Assembly: GCF_004135405.1 (NCBI RefSeq)
Contig: NZ_CP035491.1
Span: 806,001 to 870,000, forward strand
Length of the DNA stretch: 64,000 nucleotides
Direction: 5' to 3'
Origin: Agromyces protaetiae
GTDB taxonomy: Bacteria; Actinomycetota; Actinomycetes; Actinomycetales; Microbacteriaceae
Part shown: piece by piece, positions 40,162 through 49,297 of the stretch
Position numbering within the stretch: the stretch's first letter is position 1
Layout of the letters: each line of letters begins with the position of its first letter
Notes under the pieces: generated by a model
The model's database searches: none
What the model was told of the DNA's origin: nothing
Seen by the model: the letters and a program-made list of their open reading frames with translations, nothing else
Program-made: the position numbers and the translations under genes

Positions 40162-41310
40162 TCAGCGCAGGAGCAGGTTCGGCTGCAGGAGGTACCGGTA
40201 CGTGTCGGCGCCGGCCTGCTCGCGCGATGTCTGGCTCGTCACGAGCACCGGCCCCGGCTTGTTCGGGTTCTCGGTCTTCGTGAACGAGATGCGCACGAAC
40301 TCGCTCGGCACAGCCGAGAGTCCGTCGAGGAGGAACTGGGGCTTCAGCGAGACGACGGTGTCGTCGCCCGTGAGGATCGCATCGACCTGCTCGGACGCCT
40401 GCGCCTGCTCGCTGCCGATCGCTTCGAGCACGAGGCCGTCTTGGGAGAACGAGTAGCGGAGCGCGGCTTCGCGCTCGAGCACGAGGGCGACACGGCGGGT
40501 CGCCTCGATGAGCTCGGCCGTGTTTAGCACGGCGTAGTTGTCGACCGTGTCGGGGAACAGCCGTCGGACGGGCGGGAAGTTGCCCTTGATGAGGAGGCTC
40601 GTCACGGTCTTCTTCTCGGCGCTGAACGCGATGAGCTCGCGGTCGTCGCGGCTCGTGATTGCGATCGCGATGTTGCCGGAGTGGCCGAAGGTCTTGCCGA
40701 CCTCTTGCAGGGTGCGGGCCGGCACGAGCGCCGTGAGCGCCTCTTCGGATGCGACGCCGCCTCCGTCCCACTCGATCTCGCGGATCGCCACGCGGTAGCG
40801 GTCGGTCGCGACGAGGCTCAGGCTGTTCTCGCGCACCTCGAGCTGCACACCGGTGATGACCGGAGTGACGTCGTCGCGGCTCGCGGCAACGGCGACCTGC
40901 GAGACCGCAGCCGAGAACTCGTCAGCGGGGACCACGCCCGACTGCTCGCCGATCTCGGGGATCGACGGGTATTCCTCGACCGGCATCGACAGGAGGGTGA
41001 AGCTCGCCGATCCGCACGTGACCGAGATGCGCGAGTCTTCGGTCGCGACCCGTACGGGCGCGTTCGGCAGGCGGCCGGCGATCTCGGCGAGGAGCCGGCC
41101 AGAGACGAGCACCGTGCCGGGCTCTTCGACGTCGGCCTGGATCTCGGTCTGAGACGACACCTCGTAGTCGAAGGAGGAGAGCACGAGACCGTCGGCATTC
41201 GCCTGGATGAGGACGCCCGAGAGGATCGGCAACGTCGTGCGCTGCGGAAGCAGCTTGACGGCGAACGACACGGCCTCACTGAAGACGTCGCGATTGACCT
41301 GGAACTTCAC
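40162..41310 (-). CDS. dnaN: DNA polymerase III sliding clamp (beta subunit)
   Basis: 382 residues from GTG 41310 (MKFQVNRDVFSEAVSFAVK), with AAGGAGAACC before it. The three clamp domains are present (for example TTLPILSGVLIQANADGL; EEYPSIPEIGEQSGVVPA), and the C-terminus ends YRYLLQPNLLLR, the usual clamp ending region. It encircles DNA and tethers polymerase, ligase and mismatch proteins. It is downstream of dnaA across the origin. Confidence 0.98.
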   Translation of the reverse strand: MKFQVNRDVFSEAVSFAVKLLPQRTTLPILSGVLIQANADGLVLSSFDYEVSSQTEIQADVEEPGTVLVSGRLLAEIAGRLPNAPVRVATEDSRISVTCGSASFTLLSMPVEEYPSIPEIGEQSGVVPADEFSAAVSQVAVAASRDDVTPVITGVQLEVRENSLSLVATDRYRVAIREIEWDGGGVASEEALTALVPARTLQEVGKTFGHSGNIAIAITSRDDRELIAFSAEKKTVTSLLIKGNFPPVRRLFPDTVDNYAVLNTAELIEATRRVALVLEREAALRYSFSQDGLVLEAIGSEQAQASEQVDAILTGDDTVVSLKPQFLLDGLSAVPSEFVRISFTKTENPNKPGPVLVTSQTSREQAGADTYRYLLQPNLLLR

Positions 41311-41698
41311 GGTTCTCCTTCGTGGAGGTGCGGAATCGAACCCCATGCTATCGGCACCGCTCTGCGCAGATGAGTTTCGACCGAACCCGACTTCGAGGTT
41401 GTCGAGCGCCCCGAATCATTAACTCTTTCTCTTAACGGTGTTAACCGTTGTGGGAACTGTGGATGGTGTCAGGAGATCCGCGGAATGATGCCGATCACAC
41501 CCCCTCGCGTCTGTGGACAGTGTGTGGAATTGCGATCGGGCGCACCGGACCTCCGTTTCTCGCCAGAGGCCGTCATCCACAGGCGCGACGACCGTGTCAA
41601 CAGCCGCCAGGCGGTTGCTCGTTAACAATCCACAGCTTTTCCACAATTGTGAGGAACCCCGTTCAGGGGGCCGCAGACGGCCGCGGAGGGACATCCGA
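41311..41698. other. oriC: oriC: dnaA-dnaN intergenic origin region
   Basis: 388 bp without genes, holding many DnaA-box-like 9-mers in both directions: 41448-41456, 41458-41466, 41512-41520 (CTGTCCACA on minus), 41523-41531, 41573-41581 (TCATCCACA), 41626-41634 (CAATCCACA) and 41637-41645 (TTTTCCACA). An A/T-rich stretch with TTAAC repeats at 41418-41449 could be the unwinding element. Placement between dnaA and dnaN is the standard actinobacterial origin. The dnaN promoter must also lie here. Confidence 0.85.
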
Positions 41699-43231
41699 TC
41701 AGCGGTATCGACCGCTCTGCTTGATGCGCGCGGTCAACTCCATGACCTGGTTGTAGATCGACCGGCGCTCCTTCATGAGCTCCGAGATCTTCTTGTTGGC
41801 ATACATCACCGTCGTGTGATCGCGGTTGCCGAAGAGCTGCCCGATCTTCGGCAGCGACAGGCTCGTGAGCTCGCGGCAGAGGTACATCGCGATCTGGCGC
41901 GCTGTTGCGACGGCTTGCGAGCGGCTCGAGCCGTACAGGTCGTCGACCGTGAGCTTGAAGTAGTCGGCCGTCGCCGTGATGATGTCGACCGGCGACACGA
42001 CGTTGTCGGAGTCGTCGGTGATGAGGTCCTTCAAGACCGTCTGCACGAGCGGCATGTCGACGGGCGTGCGGTTGAGGCTCGCGAACGCCGTCACGCGGAT
42101 GAGCGTCCCCTCGAGCTCCCGGATGTTCGACGACACCTTCGACGCCATGTACTCCAGGATGTCGTCGGGCACCTGCAGGCGCTCGGACTGCGCCTTCTTG
42201 CGGAGGATCGCGATGCGCGTCTCGAGGTCGGGCGCCTGCACGTCGGTGATGAGACCCCACTCGAAGCGGCTGCGCATGCGGTCCTCGAAGCCCGTGAGGT
42301 GCTTCGGCGGAACATCGCTCGTGATGACGACCTGCTTGTTGTGGTCGTGCAGCGTGTTGAACGTGTGGAAGAACGCCTCTTGCGTCTCGGCCTTGCCCTG
42401 CAGGAACTGGATGTCGTCGATCAGCAGGATGTCGATGTTGCGGTAGCGCTGCTGGAAGAGCGAGCCGCGGTTGTTCGCGATCGAGTTGATGAAGTCGTTC
42501 GTGAACTCCTCGGAGCTCACGTAGCGCACGCGGATGCCCGGGTACAGGCTCATGGCGTAGTGGCCGATGGCGTGCAGGAGGTGGGTCTTGCCGAGGCCCG
42601 AGTCGCCGTAGATGAAGAGCGGGTTGTAGGCCTTCGCCGGCGCTTCCGCGACCGCGACGGCGGCCGCGTGCGCGAAGCGGTTCGACTGGCCGATGACGAA
42701 GCTGTCGAAGGAGTACTTCGGGTTCAGACGCGAGTCGCGAGGGCGATCGCCACCGGATGCCTCGAACGCGGCGTGCGGGGCCTGGGAGAAGTCGGATGCC
42801 TCGACCGCGTCTTCCGCGTACCCGCTCGCCGCGCTGCCGAGAGCGCCGGAGCCGAGCCCGCCGCCTGAGCCGGCCGGAACCGCCGCCCCGATTCCGCCGC
42901 CGATGCCTGCGATGCCGGCCGGAACGCGAGGCGCAGCCGACGGCTCCGCCGCTCGCGGCTCCTCGAGCTCGGGGTTCACGACGACGTAGAAGGAGGTGAC
43001 CGGGCTCGGCTGCTCGATCGCGCCCATCGCTTGAAGCAGCGGGACGCGCATGCGCTGGTTGAGCATGCTCGCCGTGAAGTCGTTCGGCACTTCGAGGTAG
43101 AACGTGCCGCCGCCGATGCCCTTCGGCTCGACGAGGTTCAGAAAGCCCTGGAGCATCGGGGTGATGGTCTCGTCGACCGAGAGTCGTTCGAGGACCGTCG
43201 CCCATGTCTCTGAGATGGGCTGTTCCGTCAT
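41699..43231 (-). CDS. dnaA: Chromosomal replication initiator DnaA
   Basis: 510 residues starting [19 protein letters not shown] (ATG 43231 after GGGGA; 43243 is an alternative). Domain I is followed by a long Gly/Ala/Pro linker (residues ~80-150). The AAA+ domain has Walker [17 protein letters not shown] (~214) and Walker [13 protein letters not shown]. Domain IV carries the DnaA-box signature [16 protein letters not shown]. It binds boxes in the adjoining intergenic regions and melts the origin. Confidence 0.98.
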   Translation of the reverse strand: MTEQPISETWATVLERLSVDETITPMLQGFLNLVEPKGIGGGTFYLEVPNDFTASMLNQRMRVPLLQAMGAIEQPSPVTSFYVVVNPELEEPRAAEPSAAPRVPAGIAGIGGGIGAAVPAGSGGGLGSGALGSAASGYAEDAVEASDFSQAPHAAFEASGGDRPRDSRLNPKYSFDSFVIGQSNRFAHAAAVAVAEAPAKAYNPLFIYGDSGLGKTHLLHAIGHYAMSLYPGIRVRYVSSEEFTNDFINSIANNRGSLFQQRYRNIDILLIDDIQFLQGKAETQEAFFHTFNTLHDHNKQVVITSDVPPKHLTGFEDRMRSRFEWGLITDVQAPDLETRIAILRKKAQSERLQVPDDILEYMASKVSSNIRELEGTLIRVTAFASLNRTPVDMPLVQTVLKDLITDDSDNVVSPVDIITATADYFKLTVDDLYGSSRSQAVATARQIAMYLCRELTSLSLPKIGQLFGNRDHTTVMYANKKISELMKERRSIYNQVMELTARIKQSGRYR

Positions 43232-43652
43232 CGTTCCCCGCATTCGTCTGGGTGCCTGTATGCGCCGTTCATCGATCCCCCATCGAGCGAACGGCCTGGG
43301 CGAAGAGTTTCACAACGTTATCCACCGCCTGTGTGCAGTTTCACCACGATCCGCGGATTTTCGCGGTCTAGGCTGGGGATAACTGGTCTCAAACCGTATC
43401 GAACTCCTCGCGTCCCCGACAAATGCCCCGAACGGGATCCGCTTTCCGGGCGTGTCGCTCCACAGGCGATGTGCAGGTCGTTGGGATACTGTCAGGTTCG
43501 TTCCGCGCCTCCTCATCGGCGGCCGGTTTGACCGCGCGACCGCAAGGCCGTAGTTTTAATCAGTTGACCGTAGCCCCTCGGGGCACCCTGTTTTCCCGTC
43601 GATCGCACCTGTGACGCGCCCGGCGAGGAGATTCGAACCGCCGGAGAAGAAA
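43232..43652. promoter_or_regulatory. dnaA-rpmH divergent intergenic region with DnaA boxes
   Basis: About 420 bp between divergent dnaA and rpmH. It contains TTATCCACC (43318-43326) and a reverse TGGGGATAA near 43374, near matches to the DnaA box that would allow autoregulation of dnaA. A GGATACTGT element near 43487 may be part of an rpmH promoter. No gene is supported within it. The rpmH RBS GGAGAAGAA ends the region. Confidence 0.55.
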
Positions 43653-43790
43653 ATGAGCAAGCGCACCTTCCAGCCCAACAACCGTCGTCGTGCCAAGAAG
43701 CACGGCTTCCGTCTCCGCATGCGTACGCGTGCCGGCCGCGCGATCCTCTCGGCTCGCCGCGCCAAGGGCCGTACCGAACTCTCCGCGTAG
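43653..43790 (+). CDS. rpmH: 50S ribosomal protein L34
   Basis: 45 residues, [20 protein letters not shown]... ending AKGRTELSA, the full-length L34. It is highly basic. It is the first gene of the rpmH-rnpA-yidD-yidC-jag-rsmG operon, divergent from dnaA. Confidence 0.98.
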   Translation: MSKRTFQPNNRRRAKKHGFRLRMRTRAGRAILSARRAKGRTELSA

Positions 43791-43798
43791 TCGGACCG

Positions 43799-44215
43799 GT
43801 GCTCGCCAAAGCGAATCGCATCACGAGCGCCGACGACTATCGAAGTGTCGTGCGCCGTGGAGCGAAGGTCGCCGGTGCCCACACCGTGAGCTATGTGCGC
43901 TCACGTGAGGCGGGTACCGACGCGCGCTTCGGCTTCATCGTGTCCAAGAAGGTCGGCACCGCGGTCACCCGCAATCTCGTCCGCCGCAGGCTCAAGGCCG
44001 TGTCGTTCGAGTCGGTTGCAAGCGGCGCATGCGGATTCGACCTCGTCGTCCGAGCGCTTCCCTCAGCGGCCGACGCCGATTTCACGACGCTTCGCACCGA
44101 GCTGCTTCGAGCCGCGAGCGACCCCAGGGTCGCACGCGGCTCGTCGGCGTCTCGGCGGGCGGATGTCTCGTCGACACCGAACGCACCCGTACCGAACGAG
44201 GTTCGCGGTGCGTGA
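43799..44215 (+). CDS. rnpA: Ribonuclease P protein component
   Basis: 138 residues from GTG 43799. The RNP signature is FGFIVSKKVGTAVTRNLVRR, followed by RLKAVSFESV. It binds M1 RNA and matures tRNA 5' ends. The C-terminal 30 residues (SSASRRADVSSTPNAPVP) are a disordered extension. It overlaps yidD by 8 bp. Confidence 0.96.
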   Translation: MLAKANRITSADDYRSVVRRGAKVAGAHTVSYVRSREAGTDARFGFIVSKKVGTAVTRNLVRRRLKAVSFESVASGACGFDLVVRALPSAADADFTTLRTELLRAASDPRVARGSSASRRADVSSTPNAPVPNEVRGA

Positions 44216-44585
44216 CATCCTGCTGTTCGTCTGGCTCATCCCGCGCAACCTCGGGGTGCTGCTGATCCGCGGCTACCGGAAGCTCATCTCGCCGCTCTAC
44301 GGCGACGTGTGCCGCTACTACCCGAGTTGCTCGGCCTACGGACTCGGTTCCGTGCAGCAGCGCGGACTCCTCATCGGCTCGCTCCTCACCGGGTGGCGGA
44401 TCCTCCGGTGCAACCCGTGGAGTCCGGGCGGCATCGACGACGTACGCCTCGCGAAGCACGATCGCTATCGCATCACCCCGTTCGGCTGGGTGCTTCCCGC
44501 CGCGTGGGTCTCCTCCACACCGTCTTCATCGGATGCCGCGCCCGAGGCGTCCGCCCACGAGCACCACGCTCACGCTCACAGCTGA
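44208..44585 (+). CDS. yidD: Membrane protein insertion efficiency factor YidD
   Basis: 125 residues from GTG 44208. The family core is LLIRGYRKLISPLYGDVCRY with YYPSCSAYGLGSVQQRG and RILRCNPWSPGGIDDV, including the three conserved cysteines. The tail is His-rich (EHHAHAHS). It assists YidC-dependent insertion and is found between rnpA and yidC in most bacteria. Confidence 0.96.
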   Translation: MRDILLFVWLIPRNLGVLLIRGYRKLISPLYGDVCRYYPSCSAYGLGSVQQRGLLIGSLLTGWRILRCNPWSPGGIDDVRLAKHDRYRITPFGWVLPAAWVSSTPSSSDAAPEASAHEHHAHAHS

Positions 44586-44606
44586 AAGGCCTGAACCAGG
44601 TTCGTC

Positions 44607-45587
44607 ATGCCCGATATCTTCAGTATTCTGCTCTGGCCCATCAAGTGGGCCATCGAGCTGATCCTCGTCGCGTTCCACTGGCTCTGGACCAACATCGGCC
44701 TCGACCCCGACGGCGGCATCACGTGGGTGCTCTCGATCGTCGGTCTCGTGATCGTCGTGCGTGCGGCGCTCATCCCGATCTTTGTGCGTCAGATCAAGAG
44801 CCAGCGCCGGATGCTCGAGGTTGCGCCGCAGCTCAAGAAGATCCAGGACAAGTACAAGGGCAAGAAGGACCAGTTCTCACGCGAAGCCATGTCGCGCGAG
44901 ACGATGGAGCTCTACAAGCGCACGGGTACCAACCCGCTTTCGTCGTGCCTTCCCCTGCTCCTCCAGATGCCGATCTTCTTCGGTCTGTTCCAGGTGCTCA
45001 ACGGTGCACAGCATGACCAGCAGGGTGTGGGCGCGCTGTCGCAGGAGCTCGCGAACTCGTTCGCCAATTCCGAGTTCCTCGGCGCCCCGCTCCAGGCGAC
45101 CTTCATCGGCGCTTGGAACGCCGGCGGCCCGTGGCAGGTCATCGTCATCGCCGTCACCATGATCATCCTCATGACGGCGTCGCAGTTCATCACGCAGCTG
45201 CAGATCGTCTCGAAGAACATGTCGCCCGAGACCAAGGCGAGCCCCATGTTCCGCCAGCAGCGCATCCTGCTGTACCTGCTCCCCCTCGTGTTCGCCTTCT
45301 CGGGTGTCGCTTTCCCGCTCGGCGTCATGTTCTACTGGCTGGTCTCGAACTTCTGGACCATGGGTCAGCAGTTCGTCGTCATCCGCAACATGCCGACGCC
45401 TGGCAGTGAAGCCGCGAAGGCACGCGAAGAGCGCCTGGCCCGCAAGGGGAAGCTCGTCGTCGAGGACAAGCAGTCAGGCTCGATCGACGCGGACATCGCG
45501 AAGCCCATCGTCACGCAGCGCCAGCAGCCCGTGAGCAAGCAGCGCGCGAAGAAGCAGCAGAACCGACCCAACCAGAACGGAAAATGA
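44607..45587 (+). CDS. yidC: Membrane protein insertase YidC
   Basis: 326 residues. Five membrane helices are visible, with the conserved cytoplasmic loop VRQIKSQRRMLEVAPQLKKI and SSCLPLLLQMPIFFGLF. The C-terminus is strongly basic (KQRAKKQQNRPNQNGK), as usual for ribosome contact. It inserts proteins alone or with SecYEG. The stop overlaps jag (ATGA). Confidence 0.97.
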   Translation: MPDIFSILLWPIKWAIELILVAFHWLWTNIGLDPDGGITWVLSIVGLVIVVRAALIPIFVRQIKSQRRMLEVAPQLKKIQDKYKGKKDQFSREAMSRETMELYKRTGTNPLSSCLPLLLQMPIFFGLFQVLNGAQHDQQGVGALSQELANSFANSEFLGAPLQATFIGAWNAGGPWQVIVIAVTMIILMTASQFITQLQIVSKNMSPETKASPMFRQQRILLYLLPLVFAFSGVAFPLGVMFYWLVSNFWTMGQQFVVIRNMPTPGSEAAKAREERLARKGKLVVEDKQSGSIDADIAKPIVTQRQQPVSKQRAKKQQNRPNQNGK

Positions 45588-46083
45588 GCATGACCGACCT
45601 GCAGCAGGCCGATGACCGCACGATCGCACAGCTCGAGGAAGAGGGCGACATCGCGGCGGACTACATCGAGGAACTCCTCGACATCTGCGACCTCGACGGT
45701 GACATCGACATCGATGCGCGCAACGGTCGCGCCTACCTCTCGGTGAACGCCGGCAGCGGCGCGAACCTCGGCGTCCTTTCGAAGCCCGAGACGGTGAGTG
45801 CGCTCCAGGAGCTCACGCGCCTCGCGGTGCAGACGAAGACCGGCGCGTTCTCCCGCCTCATCCTCGACATCGGCGGCTCACGCGATGCTCGCCGCAACGA
45901 GCTCGCTTCGCTTGTGGCCCGCGCCGCAGAGCGCATCGAGGGCGGCGCAAGCGAGGCAGCCCTCCCCCGATGTCGTCGTACGAGCGCAAGCTCGTGCACG
46001 ACCTCGTTGCTGAGCGCGGTCTCCACTCCGAATCGCGCGGCGAGGGCGCCGACCGTCACACCGTCATCACGCGCTCCGCGTGA
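45584..46083 (+). CDS. jag: Jag/KhpB-type RNA-binding protein, frame broken at a C run
   Basis: Starts ATG 45584 and codes MSMTDLQQADDRTIAQLEE, the KH-like domain (VETVSALQELTRLAVQ region), then ERIEGGASEAALP. At the C run 45964-45968 one C appears missing. In the restored frame it continues MSSYERKLVHDLVAERG, LHSESRGEGADRHTVITRSA and stops at 46081-46083, the normal R3H ending (~166 residues). Without the repair the frame runs on into rsmG and makes a false 391-residue fusion. KhpB binds RNA and influences division. Its place between yidC and rsmG is conserved. Confidence 0.88.
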
Positions 46084-46107
46084 TGCGGCGTTCATTCGCG
46101 CTCTCGA

Positions 46108-46123
46108 TGTTTCACGTGAAACG
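46108..46123. other. parS: parS site 1
   Basis: TGTTTCACGTGAAACG, 15 of 16 to the consensus TGTTTCACGTGAAACA, immediately before rsmG. Confidence 0.93.
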
Positions 46124-46759
46124 ATGACCGACCACCTCGAGCTCGAGCCTGAGCCGTCCGCCGCCGCCGTTCTCTTCGGCGAGCACCTCGAGCAGGGCCG
46201 CGCCTTCACGGAGGCGCTCGCGCGCCACGGCGAAGAACTCGGTCTCATCGGGCCGCTCGAGCTGCCGCGACTCTGGACCCGTCACGTCCTGAACTCGGCA
46301 CTCATGGCTCCGCTGCTTCGGCCGGGCCGCGTCGCGGACGTGGGCTCCGGTGCCGGACTACCCGGGCTCGTGCTGGCGATCATCCGACCGGATGTCTCGT
46401 TGACGCTCATCGAGCCGATGGAGCGTCGCGTCGCATGGCTCGAGCGCCAGGTCGACGAACTCGGCCTGTCGAACGTCGAGGTCCTACGTGCACGTGCTGA
46501 AGATACGAAACTCAACGGAACGTTCGATCAAGTGACCGCACGCGCCGTGAGCGCGCTTCGCACCCTCATCCCGATCACCGCTCCCCTCCTCCGCCCCGGC
46601 GGCGAACTGGTTCTCCTGAAGGGTGCCGGGGTCGACGGCGAGATCGGTTCGGCCGAGAAGGCGATCCGGAAGTACCGGGTGCGAGACGGTGAAGTGCTCG
46701 TGCTCGGCGAAGGCGTCCTCGCCGAGGTGACGAGGGTGTACCGCGCGACGGTCGGCTGA
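46124..46759 (+). CDS. rsmG: 16S rRNA (guanine-527-N7)-methyltransferase
   Basis: 211 residues starting MTDHLELEPEPSAAAVLFG. The SAM-binding core is VADVGSGAGLPGLVLAI, then LIEPMERRVAWLERQ and a KGAGVDGEIGSAE region. It methylates G527 of 16S rRNA; loss gives low-level streptomycin resistance. The start overlaps the stop of a six-codon frame (MFHVKR) that lies inside parS site 1, so translation may be coupled. It is in its usual place before parA. Confidence 0.94.
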   Translation: MTDHLELEPEPSAAAVLFGEHLEQGRAFTEALARHGEELGLIGPLELPRLWTRHVLNSALMAPLLRPGRVADVGSGAGLPGLVLAIIRPDVSLTLIEPMERRVAWLERQVDELGLSNVEVLRARAEDTKLNGTFDQVTARAVSALRTLIPITAPLLRPGGELVLLKGAGVDGEIGSAEKAIRKYRVRDGEVLVLGEGVLAEVTRVYRATVG

Positions 46760-46950
46760 CTTCTCGCAGTCGCCCGAGTTGTCGTTGGACCCGCTGCCGG
46801 TCCACCGTCCGACCGAGAGGCCATTGCCTCATCGTCATGCGCAGGTCGGGCAGCGCAGAAATGCGACTCGCTCAAAGCTGCGCTTTCCGGGGCGCTGGTT
46901 CGTTCTGGTCGTCAGCGTCCGTCTGCTACCCACCTTCGTCGCAGTACACG

Positions 46951-46966
46951 TGTTTCACGTGAAACA
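46951..46966. other. parS: parS site 2
   Basis: TGTTTCACGTGAAACA, a perfect consensus site. Confidence 0.96.
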
Positions 46967-47161
46967 TCCGAGACGGCAGGCTGCCCGATCCGCTCTGAAC
47001 GCTGCCGTTCGGTGAAGAGACGTGTTCAAGTGCGGCGCCGGGGCGCCCCGCGACCGGCAGTGCCCCGAGCCCCCGACGCCGAATCCTGTCGGTGACGTCG
47101 GCGACGGCGACCGCATGCACGAGTGCGGCGTCGTGCTACCGACACGTGGTCGGCCCGCACA

Positions 47162-47177
47162 TGTTTCACGTGAAACG
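47162..47177. other. parS: parS site 3
   Basis: TGTTTCACGTGAAACG, one change at the last base. Confidence 0.94.
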
Positions 47178-47202
47178 GCGTGCTCGGCCCGTATGCAGCG
47201 CA

Positions 47203-47218
47203 TGATTCACGTGAAACG
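47203..47218. other. parS: parS site 4 (imperfect)
   Basis: TGATTCACGTGAAACG, with a T-to-A change at position 3 and G at the end; it lies 26 bp from site 3. Confidence 0.75.
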
Positions 47219-47374
47219 CCTCCTCCCCTGCTCCGCGGCCGGTGAGTGTTTCTGGTTGTGTCGGGTTGCGAGATCGTCGAAGTCGGACGGCACGGTTAGG
47301 CTTGTGTGTCAGGTTCGCTTCCCAGATTTTGCCGGGAATCGAGCACACCAATGAAGTGCGGTGGGAGAGTCGGT

Positions 47375-49297
47375 ATGGCGCAGGGCGGGGGACGCGGTTG
47401 GTTTCGCAAGCGTACGCACTCCGACTCGACCGCACCCGCCGAACCCACGATGCTGTCGTCCGACGTACCCGCAGAATCGGTGACGATCGAGCAACTGTTC
47501 GACGCAGAGTCGATGTCGGATCCTCCGTCCTCCGACACAACTGTGGCGGGAGACGACGTTCCATCGGACCCTGGTTCCGCGGCGCGGTCGGTCGAACCGC
47601 CCTCCTCCTCGACGAGCCGCGAGTCATCCGAATCTGCGCGCTCGAACGATCACGTCGAGCTCGCCGATGGGGTGTCGACCGGCGTCGGGCAACCCGCCCA
47701 GGAGTGGCGACCGAACCCGCCCCCGACCCCCGTGATTGATTCGAGTCCCGCCCTGAACGAAGAACCGACCCAGCCCGTTCCCGCATCGCGGGCCGCGATC
47801 GATTGGGATGCCGCGACCGCAGCGGCACTCTCGGAGGGTTTCGACGGCGTCGCATCGAGCATCGAGAGTCGGTGGGTCGCCAGTACCGGCCACAGCGAAG
47901 CCGATCAACTCCTCGAAGACATCATCCGAGAGATCGTCGGCGACGCAGCAGCAGACACCGTCTCCGCGTTGCACCACCCGTCGGCACCGGTCCCGTCCGA
48001 TCATGCTCCGTCCGCTTCGGCGGCGACTGCCGCGCCGACCAATCTCGACGAGACGCGGGTCGCGTCTCCCGTGAAACCGAGCACGGATCCTGACTCGTCC
48101 GCGATCGCGACGGATCCGGAGGCCTCCAGCCGGGCCATAGACGACCTCCCCGCTTCGACCAGGAACGCGCACGATGAGGCTGCTCAGGCAGAATCCGCCG
48201 ACGCGAACCCGCTTCCGGTGCCTACGGGCCCAGGATCCCTGTCCGCCGAGCAGCGTTCACCGGCTCTTGCCGACGACTCGTTCGTTCCCGCACCGCCGTC
48301 GGATCTGCGGGCCGCGGGTGCGGCACCCGCAACAGTGCCGCCAACTCAGATCGCGCCGACGGCGCATCCTGAATCACCCGCCGATGTTTCACGTGAAACA
48401 TCGCACATCTACGGAGGAACTCCCCTGGCCGATGAACTTGCCGAAGAAACGCGTCGGCGAATCGCCCTTGAAGAAGCCGTGCTTCCACTCCCGGCCGCGA
48501 CCCGCATCTTCACGATTTCGAACCAGAAGGGCGGCGTCGGCAAGACGACCACCGCAGTCAACCTGGCCGCGGCACTCGCCCGCTCCGGTGCTCGGGTGCT
48601 CGTCATCGACCTCGATCCGCAGGGGAACGCGTCCACCGCGCTCGGCGTAGACCACCGGTCTGAGCAGCAGAGCGTCTACGAGGTCCTCGTTCAAGACCTG
48701 CCACTCGCCGCGGTCGTTCGGCCGACCACGGAGCACGAGCGCTTGGATTGCGTCCCCGCGACCATTCATCTCGCAGGCGCCGAGATCGAACTCGTCTCGC
48801 TCGTCGCGCGCGAGCAGCGCCTCCGCCGTGCGCTCGACACGCATCTCGCGCAGATGACCGATCCGTACCACTACGTGTTCATCGATTGCCCGCCGTCGCT
48901 CGGGCTCTTGACGATCAATGCATTCGTGGCCGCGCGGGAGGTGCTCATCCCGATCCAGTGCGAGTACTACGCGCTCGAAGGTCTGTCGCAGCTTCTCAGC
49001 AACATCGAACTCATCGAGAAGCACCTCAATCCGGTGCTCAAGCTCAGCACGATCCTGCTCACGATGTACGACTCCCGTACGAATCTGGCGCAGCAGGTGG
49101 CGCAAGAGGTGCGCGACCACTTCCCGACGCAGACGCTCTCAACGATCATCCCGCGCTCGGTCCGAGTGTCCGAGGCGCCGAGCTATGGTCAGAGCGTCAT
49201 TTCATACGACTACTCGTCGACCGGATCGCTTTCGTACCGAGAAGCCGCAGGCGAGATCGCCCGCCGCGGAGCCCGACAGTCCCAGGAGAACAACTGA
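47375..49297 (+). CDS. parA: Chromosome partitioning ATPase ParA with long disordered N-terminus
   Basis: 640 residues from ATG 47375 (GGGAGAG before it). The ParA/Soj domain occupies the last ~260 residues: deviant Walker A ISNQKGGVGKTTTAVNLAA (~384), VIDLDPQGNAST, and FIDCPPSLGLLTINA. The first ~370 residues are Ser/Thr/Pro/Ala/Asp-rich and appear disordered, with one more helical patch (HSEADQLLEDIIREIVGDA). The frame stays open throughout. Starts nearer the domain are also possible; the region around parS site 5 codes DVSRETSH. ParA forms a nucleoid gradient that moves ParB-parS complexes. It overlaps parB by 1 bp. Confidence 0.88.
   Translation: MAQGGGRGWFRKRTHSDSTAPAEPTMLSSDVPAESVTIEQLFDAESMSDPPSSDTTVAGDDVPSDPGSAARSVEPPSSSTSRESSESARSNDHVELADGVSTGVGQPAQEWRPNPPPTPVIDSSPALNEEPTQPVPASRAAIDWDAATAAALSEGFDGVASSIESRWVASTGHSEADQLLEDIIREIVGDAAADTVSALHHPSAPVPSDHAPSASAATAAPTNLDETRVASPVKPSTDPDSSAIATDPEASSRAIDDLPASTRNAHDEAAQAESADANPLPVPTGPGSLSAEQRSPALADDSFVPAPPSDLRAAGAAPATVPPTQIAPTAHPESPADVSRETSHIYGGTPLADELAEETRRRIALEEAVLPLPAATRIFTISNQKGGVGKTTTAVNLAAALARSGARVLVIDLDPQGNASTALGVDHRSEQQSVYEVLVQDLPLAAVVRPTTEHERLDCVPATIHLAGAEIELVSLVAREQRLRRALDTHLAQMTDPYHYVFIDCPPSLGLLTINAFVAAREVLIPIQCEYYALEGLSQLLSNIELIEKHLNPVLKLSTILLTMYDSRTNLAQQVAQEVRDHFPTQTLSTIIPRSVRVSEAPSYGQSVISYDYSSTGSLSYREAAGEIARRGARQSQENN
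48385..48400. other. parS: parS site 5 (inside parA)
   Basis: TGTTTCACGTGAAACA, perfect consensus, within the parA reading frame just before the ATPase domain. Confidence 0.95.

Larger units (their letters stand above)
46760..47374. other. rsmG-parA intergenic region with three parS sites
   Basis: 615 bp without a gene I can support; a 110-codon frame at 47022-47354 has no recognisable features. It carries parS sites at 46951, 47162 and 47203 and presumably the parA promoter. It forms the centre of the ParB loading zone. Confidence 0.75.

Noticed and set aside
45960..45975. Programmed frameshift in jag
   Set aside because: No slippery heptamer with a downstream structure was evident, and the same one-base loss pattern occurs in four other places; sequencing loss is simpler.
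47022..47354. 110-codon frame in the rsmG-parA gap
   Set aside because: Unusual composition, no RBS, crosses two parS sites and overlaps the probable parA leader.
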